Assembly: GCA_964521425.1 (NCBI GenBank)
Contig: CAZFRO010000011.1
Coordinates: 19,572 to 83,571 of the forward strand
Direction of reading: 5' to 3'
Source of the DNA: Joyebacterum sp964521425
GTDB taxonomy: Bacteria > Joyebacterota > Joyebacteria > Joyebacterales > Joyebacteraceae
Length of the DNA stretch: 64,000 bases
Part shown: positions 6,441 through 13,808 of the stretch, piece by piece
Numbering within the stretch: the first letter of the stretch is position 1
Layout: each line of letters starts with the position of its first letter
Notes under the pieces: generated by a model
Told to the model about the DNA's origin: nothing
Databases searched by the model: none
What the model saw: the letters and a program-made list of their open reading frames with translations, nothing else
Made by a program: the position numbers and the translations under genes

Positions 6441-9400
6441 ATGCGATCCGCACTCCTTGTCACGTTGCTTATCTTCGCGACAACCTTGGCTTCGGCCCCG
6501 GCTCTAGCCGGGCCCGTCGCGCACACCGAACTGACCGCTGACGACATTGTGTTGGGACAGACGAGGGGATTCGAGACCCTGAGCTTCACCGGCGGAAGGC
6601 GGCTGGCGGGTGAGGGGGAACCGGACATCCCGGCTCGTATCATCCACTTCGTGATTCCGGATGGGATGACCGTGGGAGATCTCGTGATCACTGAGGGCGA
6701 TGAGATCGTTCTCAATGGCACGCATGCGATCCATCCAGTCCAGACCGATGTTCCGATCGGCGAGAGCGCGCCGTGGGTCGAGCCCGACGAACGCATCTAC
6801 GGGAGTGATCTCTCCTATCCTCCGAAGCGAGCCGTCTACCTCGGGGATGGATTCCTCGGCGGGTATCGCATCGCTACCGTCGCACTCTATCCTGTGCAGC
6901 TGAGGCCGCTGTCAGGACAGCTCGTGCTGGCGCCCGAGCTGACCGTCGAACTTAGTCTGGAGCCGTCCGATAGAAGAGCGGCGGCCCGAGAGAGAATCAC
7001 CGCCACTTCCGACAGGCTCTATCGTCGTCTCATCGAGACCATCGTAGACAATCCTGATGAGGTGACTGTCCTCAGGAATGTGGGGACCAACGTGATCACC
7101 GGTCCGCTGAGTGGAGGGTTTGCGCCTCGGTACTCACCGTCACTCGAGGGTAGCCCCGTCGAGTACGTCATCGTCACCACGGACGAACACGCGCCGTATT
7201 TCCAGGAACTCGCTGACTGGAAGACGCAGAAGGGTGTGCCGGCCGTTGTTCGAACCGTGTCATGGATCAATGCGAATTACCCCGGGGGGTGCGACACCGC
7301 TGAGCGCATACGGTTCTTCCTCCAGGATGCATACGCTCTGTGGGGGACGACATATGTGCTGCTCGGAGGAGACACGGAGTTCGTTCCCGTGCGGTACGGA
7401 AGAACGGCCTACTACGGTGGTGAGAGTATCCCAACCGACCTCTACTACTCGGACCTGGACGGTAACTGGAACGCCGACGGAGATGCTCTGTTCGGTGAGG
7501 GCTACAGAACCGAAGAAGAACCGGGCGATGGTGTTGATCTCTATCCGGACGTTTTCGTCGGCCGCGCTCCGGTGAGCAATGTCGTAGACGTAGAGGCGTT
7601 CCTCGACAAGTGCGAAGCGTACAGGGAGAGTCCCGTACCGCACTTCGTCGATCGTAACCTGTACTTGGGAGAGGTGCTCTTTCCATACGACTGGGAGAGT
7701 GGACCGTACAGCCTTGATGGCGCAGCCGACATCGTCGAGCCCGGGTTGCCGTCCGTCCCCGGTCAGATCTCCAATGTCGCACTGTACGCGAACTGGTCTT
7801 CGTTTCCAGAATCCTATCCTATCAGCGCCGCGGCGGCTGCGGAATCGCTGGAACAGGGGTACAACCTAAATGTCCACGTCGGCCACGGGAACAAGGACAT
7901 CATGAGGGTAGGTGTTAACAACTACATCACGATGTCCGGCATGTCGGGTCTCACGAACGGCATCGACAAGGCTGGGTTCCTCTGGCTGCTCGACTGTACA
8001 TCCTCGGCCATCGACTTCGATTGCATAGCGGAGCGCGCCATCATCAATCCTACTGGTGGGGGCTTCGCCACACTGGGGCCGACCCGGTATGCTTTCCCCA
8101 CGACGTGCCGCGACTACTACTGGGACTGGTTGGACCTTCTGTATGTCTCCGGATGCCAGGAGATCGGACCTCTCTTGGGGATGACGACCACGCTTCACGC
8201 GAGCTTCGCGGAATCAGGTCGCGACAACACCGACAGGTGGACGCAGTTTTCCATGCTTCTGCTGGGTGACCCCGAGATAGCCATGAGAACAGTGCGTCCG
8301 AGGAACCTCTCGGTGGCCTTCTCTGGCGCCATGCAGGTTGGGGAAGATGGGATGACGTTCAACGTGACCGACCCCGGTCTCGTGGAGGGCGCGAAGGTCT
8401 GTGTCTCCTCTTCGTCCGGGGATGTCTACGCCTACGGAACAACGGATGGCGTGGGTGAGGTCCACATTGATTTCACCCCGACTGTGACCGGCGTGCTCCA
8501 GGTCACCGTCACGTGCCCCAACTACTACGTCTTCGAATCAGAGATCAATGTGGTCATCGCGGCCGGAGCCTACGTACATCTCGCGGACGTGACCGTGGAC
8601 GATGACGACATCGGAGGAAGCTCCGGGAACGAGAACGACAGGCCGGAGCCGGACGAGACCCTGGAACTTGACATCAGCGTCCGGAACGGCGGAATCGCAA
8701 CGGCTTCCGCGGTCTCAGCCTTCATCTCATCAATCGATCCGTACATTGTGATCGAGGCGGACTCGGTGTTCGTCGGTGATGTGGAACCCGGTGTGACTGC
8801 AGAGTTCCCCGCCGCCTTCCGGATCTTTGTCACATCCGACTGTCCGAACAACCACGACGCGGAGTTGACCCTGGACTTCTCGGAGGCAGGGAGAGCCACG
8901 TGGCAGGAGGAGTTCGAGGTTCGCGTCTATGCACCGGAGCTCGTTCACCTCTACACGCAGCTCGATGATTCAGTCGGTGGTGATGGAGACGGCATCCCCG
9001 AGTTGGGGGAGACCGTGACTCTCCTCCTCGACGTCTGGAATGAAGGCAACGGAGACGCGGACGGGATCACCGGCGTGCTCAGCTACTCCGAGCCGGCCTG
9101 GGTCGGTTTCACGGACAGCACCGACGTCTGGGGAGATATCTCAGCCGGTACGGCTGCTCCCGGCCTCGATGGTATTGAATTCGAGATCCTCGGCCATCTC
9201 TCCGAGTACTTCGAGCTTCTGCTTGCCGACGAGTATGGCAAGACATGGACACAGCGCCTTGATATCCACAGGCCTGATCCGCCAGACACGATCTTTGGCG
9301 ATGTCGTGGGCACGACCATCAGTCTCAGCTGGGAGCAGAACATCGAGCCCGATCTCAGAGGATACGATGTGTGGAGGAGCCAGAACCAGTCCGGCCCCTA

Positions 9401-11174
9401 CGACGTAGCCAACACGGCGATCGTCGAGGGCATGTCGTATTTCGCTGATAGTGGATTGGATGAGAACACGCGCTACTACTACTATGTTGTCGCTGTGGAC
9501 TCATCAGGGAACGTGAGCACCGCTTCCCCCGTGCTCAGTATCAGCACCAATCCGCCAAGTCTGTCGGGATGGCCGCTTGCCACGTCGGGGGGCATGTACT
9601 CGAGTGTGGCAGTCGCCGATCTCGACGGCGACGGTTCGAAGGAGATACTGGTCGCCTCCGAGCAGCTCTATGCGTGGCACGCGGACGGCACGGAGGTCCG
9701 GGATGGAGACGGCGATCCAAGGACAGGCGGCATCTTCGCAATCGATGGTCAGGGCGGATACCGCTGCACGCCCGCAGTCGGCGAGGTGGACGGCGACAGC
9801 GGTGTGGAGATCGTCGCGGCAGCCTGGGCCGACGTGGGGAGTGGCGATCCTGAGCACGAGGTGTTCGTGTGGAACGGGGAAGACGGCAGCGTGGTCTCGG
9901 GGTGGCCGGTTACGACCGGGAGGTTCTGCTGGGCCAGTCCGGCCCTCGCCGATCTCGACCACGATGGGCGAAGCGAGATCATAATCCCCTGCGCTGACGG
10001 CAAGCTCTACTGCTGGAGCTACAACGGATCTGAGTTCATAGACGGAGATAGCGACCCGCTCACAGTCGGCGTTTTCGCCGATCTTGGGAATCCCTATATC
10101 TACGCTTCCCCCGTGATCGCGGACATAGACGGTGACGGGGAACTGGAGATACTGCAGCCGGCCGCTACAGAGAGCGTCTACTGTTTCAATGCGGATGGCT
10201 CCAGAGTGCCGGGTTGGCCGATATCAATTGGGCTCAAGGCATACAGCTCACCGGCTGTCGGAGACGTTGATGGGGATGGCGATCTGGAGATCGCGATCGC
10301 CTCCCACACGTGGGATGTCTCGCTGTTCGATCATGAGGGGATCCCGCTCGCCGGATGGCCGAAGTCGATGGCGAACAATGGAGATTTCCCACCCTCACCT
10401 GTTCTTGCGGACCTGACCGGAGACGGATTCCTCGAACTGGTTCAGGTGGGCTCTGACGGCGAGATTATGATATGGGACTACCAGGGCAGCGCGATGAGCG
10501 GATGGCCGCAGTTGCTGGGCGGGAACGTGAAATCGAGTCCGGCGATCGCCAATGTCGATGCCGATCCGGATCTCGAGCTGATCGTAGGCAGTGATTCTGG
10601 AAAGCTGTTTGCCTTCGATCTTGATGGCTCGGTTCTGGACGGCTGGCCGATCCAGACGGGCGCCTACATCTACGGGTCTCCGACCGTGGACGATGTCGAC
10701 GGAGACGGTGATGTCGAGGTCGTGGTTGGCGGAATGGACACCAAGGTGTATGTCTGGGACTGTGAGGGCGCTTACGACGGTGGCGCCAGTGTAGAGTGGG
10801 GGTGTTTCCTTCACGATCTGTGGCGGACGCAGCTCTATGGTTTTGAGATTCCTGTCGGGGTCAGCAACGATGATGTCGTAGATCTCGGTGGACGACTTCT
10901 GGAACAGAACGTCCCGAATCCATTCAACCCGCTTACGACGATCGAGTTCATTGTGCCGACCACTGAGGGCAGCGCGCCCGTGACTCTCTCCATCTATACG
11001 GTTGGGGGAGCGGTTGTCCGCACGCTTCTGGATTCGCACGTGGAGCCCGGACGGCACGCGGCAGTCTGGGACGGCCGTGATGGACACGGCAGGCCGGTCG
11101 CATCGGGTGTCTACTTCTACAGGATTGCCGTCGGCGACAGGAGCGAGTCGAAGAAGATGCTGCTCATCAAGTAG
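6441..11174 (+). CDS. Secreted C25 (gingipain-family) cysteine peptidase with FN3, FG-GAP repeats and C-terminal sorting domain
   Basis: The 1577-residue precursor begins with a signal peptide (residues 1-23) and a C25 propeptide-like region (to about 200). The C25 catalytic domain covers about 230-620. Predicted catalytic residues are His482 in HVGHG and Cys519 in LLDCTSS, followed by the family segment PTGGGFATLGPTR. Beta-sandwich domains (about 620-950), an FN3 domain (about 955-1040) and a stretch of FG-GAP/VCBS-like repeats (ADLDGDGSKEI, GDVDGDGDLEI, DDVDGDGDVEV; about 1045-1460) follow. The last 90 residues hold NVPNPFNPLTTIEF and WDGRDGHGRPVASGVYFYR, the FlgD-like/type IX-style C-terminal domain common in FCB-related bacteria. 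It is presumably exported and surface-attached or released. GGGGG precedes the ATG. A strong hairpin terminates it. Confidence 0.9.
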   Translation: MRSALLVTLLIFATTLASAPALAGPVAHTELTADDIVLGQTRGFETLSFTGGRRLAGEGEPDIPARIIHFVIPDGMTVGDLVITEGDEIVLNGTHAIHPVQTDVPIGESAPWVEPDERIYGSDLSYPPKRAVYLGDGFLGGYRIATVALYPVQLRPLSGQLVLAPELTVELSLEPSDRRAAARERITATSDRLYRRLIETIVDNPDEVTVLRNVGTNVITGPLSGGFAPRYSPSLEGSPVEYVIVTTDEHAPYFQELADWKTQKGVPAVVRTVSWINANYPGGCDTAERIRFFLQDAYALWGTTYVLLGGDTEFVPVRYGRTAYYGGESIPTDLYYSDLDGNWNADGDALFGEGYRTEEEPGDGVDLYPDVFVGRAPVSNVVDVEAFLDKCEAYRESPVPHFVDRNLYLGEVLFPYDWESGPYSLDGAADIVEPGLPSVPGQISNVALYANWSSFPESYPISAAAAAESLEQGYNLNVHVGHGNKDIMRVGVNNYITMSGMSGLTNGIDKAGFLWLLDCTSSAIDFDCIAERAIINPTGGGFATLGPTRYAFPTTCRDYYWDWLDLLYVSGCQEIGPLLGMTTTLHASFAESGRDNTDRWTQFSMLLLGDPEIAMRTVRPRNLSVAFSGAMQVGEDGMTFNVTDPGLVEGAKVCVSSSSGDVYAYGTTDGVGEVHIDFTPTVTGVLQVTVTCPNYYVFESEINVVIAAGAYVHLADVTVDDDDIGGSSGNENDRPEPDETLELDISVRNGGIATASAVSAFISSIDPYIVIEADSVFVGDVEPGVTAEFPAAFRIFVTSDCPNNHDAELTLDFSEAGRATWQEEFEVRVYAPELVHLYTQLDDSVGGDGDGIPELGETVTLLLDVWNEGNGDADGITGVLSYSEPAWVGFTDSTDVWGDISAGTAAPGLDGIEFEILGHLSEYFELLLADEYGKTWTQRLDIHRPDPPDTIFGDVVGTTISLSWEQNIEPDLRGYDVWRSQNQSGPYDVANTAIVEGMSYFADSGLDENTRYYYYVVAVDSSGNVSTASPVLSISTNPPSLSGWPLATSGGMYSSVAVADLDGDGSKEILVASEQLYAWHADGTEVRDGDGDPRTGGIFAIDGQGGYRCTPAVGEVDGDSGVEIVAAAWADVGSGDPEHEVFVWNGEDGSVVSGWPVTTGRFCWASPALADLDHDGRSEIIIPCADGKLYCWSYNGSEFIDGDSDPLTVGVFADLGNPYIYASPVIADIDGDGELEILQPAATESVYCFNADGSRVPGWPISIGLKAYSSPAVGDVDGDGDLEIAIASHTWDVSLFDHEGIPLAGWPKSMANNGDFPPSPVLADLTGDGFLELVQVGSDGEIMIWDYQGSAMSGWPQLLGGNVKSSPAIANVDADPDLELIVGSDSGKLFAFDLDGSVLDGWPIQTGAYIYGSPTVDDVDGDGDVEVVVGGMDTKVYVWDCEGAYDGGASVEWGCFLHDLWRTQLYGFEIPVGVSNDDVVDLGGRLLEQNVPNPFNPLTTIEFIVPTTEGSAPVTLSIYTVGGAVVRTLLDSHVEPGRHAAVWDGRDGHGRPVASGVYFYRIAVGDRSESKKMLLIK

Positions 11175-11245
11175 CGCGGCGATGCGTCGTGTTCGAAAGA
11201 GATGAAGATCGCCGGCCGGCGATCGCGTTCGGATCGATCTAAATA

Positions 11246-11276
11246 GAAGCGCCCGGGAAATAAGCCCGGGCGCTTC
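11246..11276 (+). terminator. Strong terminator hairpin after the C25 peptidase gene
   Basis: GAAGCGCCCGGG (11246-11257) and CCCGGGCGCTTC (11265-11276) are a perfect 12-bp inverted repeat around AAATAAG. There is no long T-run afterwards. Bases 11277-11393 between it and the mraZ promoter show nothing further. Confidence 0.75.
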
Positions 11277-11393
11277 GTCGTGTCCAGCCGGATCCACAGC
11301 GTGAGTCAGCGTGGGATGCGGTCGAGTCATCCCACCGATCTCAGCAGCGCGCGAGAATCTACAAACAGCCTATAGCATGGGCGTCTTTTTCAC

Positions 11394-11423
11394 TTGACAG
11401 CGTCAGGGGCGGACGGCTAGTAT
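11394..11423 (+). promoter_or_regulatory. dcw operon promoter
   Basis: TTGACA (11394-11399) and TAGTAT (11418-11423) lie 18 bases apart, just before the MraZ boxes and 57 bases before the mraZ ATG. No comparable promoter is obvious inside the following 16 kb, so this may drive much of the cluster. Confidence 0.7.
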
Positions 11424-11431
11424 CCCGCGAG

Positions 11432-11456
11432 TGGGCTGAAGTGGGATGAAGTGGGC
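11432..11456 (+). promoter_or_regulatory. MraZ operator (three TGGGN boxes)
   Basis: TGGGC, TGGGA and TGGGC are separated by exactly five bases each (TGAAG both times). This is the known arrangement of MraZ-binding boxes upstream of mraZ. The site starts 9 bases after the -10 element, over the predicted transcription start, which suits autorepression of the dcw operon. Confidence 0.8.
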
Positions 11457-11479
11457 CGGATCTTGCTCTGGATGTCCAT

Positions 11480-11944
11480 ATGACCTCTTTTCTGGGTAGA
11501 TACATACACACGCTCGACGCGAAGGGTCGCCTCTCGATCCCCTCGAAGTTCAGGAAGGCTACGGGGGAGATCTTCGTCCTCACGCTTGGACTCGATGGGT
11601 GTCTCTTCTTCTATCCCCGCGATGAGTGGCAGCGCGTTGAGAGTGATCTGCGCGGACTCTCCTTCACCTCCCGCAAATCGAGATTCTTCAAGCGGGAGAT
11701 CGCGTCGCGAGCGTGCGAAGTCAGTGTGGACAGTCATGGGCGCATTGTCATCCCGCAGGAACTCAGGGAGCTTGTTGGACTGGAGAAGGACGTGCTCGTG
11801 ATCGGTGCGATAGAGCGCGTTGAGTTCTGGGATCCCAAGCGACACCAGAAGTACAAGGAGGAGTTCGGTCTCTCATACGAGGAGGTCGCCGAGACCCTCT
11901 GGGAGAACCCGGGTGACCTGACCGGCAACGGGGGGGAGGGGTAA
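11480..11944 (+). CDS. mraZ: Transcriptional regulator / division-cluster protein MraZ
   Basis: MraZ is a ring-forming DNA-binding protein that represses its own dcw operon. The 154 residues carry two AbrB-like SpoVT/MraZ motifs: LGRYIHTLDAKGRLSIPSKF at the N-terminus and SVDSHGRIVIPQELRE near residue 85, the usual DxKGRxxxPxxxR and DxxGRxxIPxxLR forms. Length is typical of the family (about 145-160). It is the first gene of the cluster and the triple TGGGN operator lies directly upstream. The ribosome site before ATG 11480 is weak (GGATG). Identification is firm. Confidence 0.95.
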   Translation: MTSFLGRYIHTLDAKGRLSIPSKFRKATGEIFVLTLGLDGCLFFYPRDEWQRVESDLRGLSFTSRKSRFFKREIASRACEVSVDSHGRIVIPQELRELVGLEKDVLVIGAIERVEFWDPKRHQKYKEEFGLSYEEVAETLWENPGDLTGNGGEG

Positions 11945-11947
11945 GAC

Positions 11948-12310
11948 ATGACCATCCTCCCGAGGGAGACGGAGAGGGCGACCGTACTCCACATGGCCGG
12001 GTCCATTGGAGGAGCGCGCGACCTCGGCCGGCTGCATCGACACCTTGCCGGCCTTCTGGCCTTGCGTAAGACGCGAATCGTCCTCGATTTCTCCGACGTG
12101 GATCACGTGGACTACCAGGACGCGGGAGAACTCGCTAAGGAGTTCGAATTCGTCCATTCGTACCGAGGTGAATTGATGGTAGCCGGTCTGAGCCCATACG
12201 TGAGGAACATCTTGCTCCTCGCAGGACTCCACGGCTTCCTCGAGATGAGCACATACGGCGCGAACACATACATGGGGCCGGCATCTACCCACGATCTTCG
12301 AGCGAGCTGA
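11948..12310 (+). CDS. STAS-domain protein without the usual phospho-acceptor serine
   Basis: The 120 residues resemble a STAS (anti-sigma-factor antagonist) fold: a beta strand ATVLHMAGSIGG, helix LGRLHRHLAGLLALRK, strand TRIVLDFSDVDHVDY and later GELMVAGLSPYVRNILLLAG. In classical members the turn after the third strand is Asp-Ser-Ser/Thr-Gly with a phosphorylated Ser. Here it reads DYQDAG, without Ser or Thr, so partner switching by phosphorylation is unlikely in the usual form. It lies three bases after mraZ behind a GGAGGGG site, inside the dcw operon where such a gene is not standard. Its partner is unknown. Confidence 0.7.
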   Translation: MTILPRETERATVLHMAGSIGGARDLGRLHRHLAGLLALRKTRIVLDFSDVDHVDYQDAGELAKEFEFVHSYRGELMVAGLSPYVRNILLLAGLHGFLEMSTYGANTYMGPASTHDLRAS

Positions 12311-12380
12311 CCGTACTCGCCCGTCCCGTTCTCGCCGTTTGCAGCAAAACGCCGCGTATCTGAAACAAAGCGAAGTGAGA

Positions 12381-13316
12381 ATGCAGGCTCTGCATCTGCC
12401 AGTGATGGTTGCCGAGGTCATCGACTACCTCGTAACCCGCACGGATGGTCAGTATATCGACTGCACCCTGGGTGGTGGGGGGCACGCGAGTCGGATTCTC
12501 AATAATGCTCCAGCCGGCCGGCTCCTTGGTCTGGACCTGGACAGCACGGCATGCGACGAGGCCGAGAAGGTGCTCAAGCCGTTCGGAGAGAGAGTGGAGA
12601 TCGCAGAAGGTAATTTCGCAGATCTGTCCGTACTCGCCGGCGAGCGGGGATTCGCCGGAGTGGACGGCATTCTCTTTGATCTTGGGTTCTCCTCCATGCA
12701 GCTCGACGATGCGGAGCGCGGATTCAGCTACAGCTTTGACGGACCGATCGATATGCGCCTGGGCAGAGACCACGGCATGAGCGCCTTGGGGCTCATCGCG
12801 AAGAGCGATGAGCGGTCGCTGTCTCAGATTCTCTACAGGTTTGGAGAGGAACATCGTGCTCGTCCCATCGCACGGGCCATCATCGAGGCTAGAGACGCGG
12901 GGCGATGCCAGACAACGGCGGAACTGGCAAACGCTGTGGTGAGCACTAAGCCCCGGAACCGGAACAAGACCCTGGCCCGTGTGTTTCAGGCGCTCAGAAT
13001 TGCTGTCAACTCTGAACTCGACAACCTGCGCTCTGGCCTGGCACAGGCGGAATCACTCCTGCGCACGGGTGGAAGGGTCGTCGTTATCTCGTATCACTCG
13101 CTAGAAGATCGCATCGTCAAACAGCACTTCGTGAGGGCCGAGCGGCCGTGCGTCTGTCCGAGGGACCTTCCAGTCTGCGCGTGCGGGCGCAAGCCCACAC
13201 TGCGCATTCTCACACGGCGCGTGGTTCGACCGCGCGACGTCGAGATCGCAGGAAACCCGAGGGCACGGTCGGCGAAGCTCAGAGCTGCAGAGAAACTGGC
13301 TCCGCACGAGAACTGA
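12381..13316 (+). CDS. rsmH: 16S rRNA (cytosine1402-N4)-methyltransferase
   Basis: RsmH (MraW) uses S-adenosylmethionine to methylate N4 of C1402 in 16S rRNA. The family sequence begins HLPVMVAEVIDYL and has the SAM-binding strand YIDCTLGGGGHASRIL, then LGLDLDS, DGILFDLGFSSMQLD, FQALRIAVNSEL and VISYHSLEDRIVK. From ATG 12381 the product is 311 residues, close to the E. coli length of 313. The frame is open back to a TTG at 12339, but that adds 14 residues with no family match. It holds its usual place between mraZ and ftsL. Confidence 0.95.
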   Translation: MQALHLPVMVAEVIDYLVTRTDGQYIDCTLGGGGHASRILNNAPAGRLLGLDLDSTACDEAEKVLKPFGERVEIAEGNFADLSVLAGERGFAGVDGILFDLGFSSMQLDDAERGFSYSFDGPIDMRLGRDHGMSALGLIAKSDERSLSQILYRFGEEHRARPIARAIIEARDAGRCQTTAELANAVVSTKPRNRNKTLARVFQALRIAVNSELDNLRSGLAQAESLLRTGGRVVVISYHSLEDRIVKQHFVRAERPCVCPRDLPVCACGRKPTLRILTRRVVRPRDVEIAGNPRARSAKLRAAEKLAPHEN

Positions 13317-13364
13317 CCGGGCCGCCGGTCTGTCGGAGGCCATGAGGCGCCGGCAACCGGTCAG
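13313..13364 (+). repeat. Inverted repeat between rsmH and ftsL
   Basis: CTGACCGG (13313-13320, overlapping the rsmH stop) is complementary to CCGGTCAG (13357-13364), with further CCGG segments inside. As RNA it would form an intercistronic hairpin of about 50 bases. No T-run follows, so it may affect processing or translation more than termination. Confidence 0.4.
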
Positions 13365-13406
13365 CCCGGGAAGACGTGGAACCAAGGCGGAGAATCAGAT
13401 CCGGGG

Positions 13407-13808
13407 ATGAATGGAGGCACGAGGATCGTGAAGAAGCCTGGTCCCATCACACGACTAGTGAACAGGGTGGGTGGACCACTTCACGCGAAGGGGCTTCTGA
13501 TCTGGTGCGCCGTGCTCGTGACCGGCGTCCTCTGCATCTGGCAGCAGGTCTACGCCACGAGACTCGCATCCGAGATCGATGAACTCCAGCACAGACGGGA
13601 ATGCCTCAGGACGGAGATTGGGTTTCTGAGAATGGAGTGTGTGTCCCTCTCGAGCCGGGAGCGGATTCAGGAATACGCAGAGGACCGCCTCGGCATGCGT
13701 CATCCGAAGCCGGGCGAGATCATTCGCCTTGAGGATGCCATTATCAGTCGCACGATTCGGCCGGAGGACCTGGCCGCGGGGATCGACGATGCACATACCA
13801 ACGGTTAG
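13407..13808 (+). CDS. ftsL: Cell division protein FtsL
   Basis: FtsL is a bitopic inner-membrane protein of the divisome that joins FtsB and FtsQ to activate septal peptidoglycan synthesis. The 133 residues show a basic N-terminus, one transmembrane helix at about 29-46 (GLLIWCAVLVTGVLCIW), then a leucine-zipper-like coiled coil (ASEIDELQHRRECLRTEI) and the segment YAEDRLGMRHPKPGEII typical of FtsL/septum-formation initiators. Sequence is poorly conserved in the family, but position between rsmH and ftsI and the topology make the call reliable. Its end overlaps the ftsI start by 20 bases. Confidence 0.9.
   Translation: MNGGTRIVKKPGPITRLVNRVGGPLHAKGLLIWCAVLVTGVLCIWQQVYATRLASEIDELQHRRECLRTEIGFLRMECVSLSSRERIQEYAEDRLGMRHPKPGEIIRLEDAIISRTIRPEDLAAGIDDAHTNG

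Noticed and set aside
13639..13788. N-terminal extension of ftsI inside ftsL
   Set aside because: FtsL occupies this stretch in another frame with the expected topology, and the FtsI membrane anchor begins shortly after ATG 13789.
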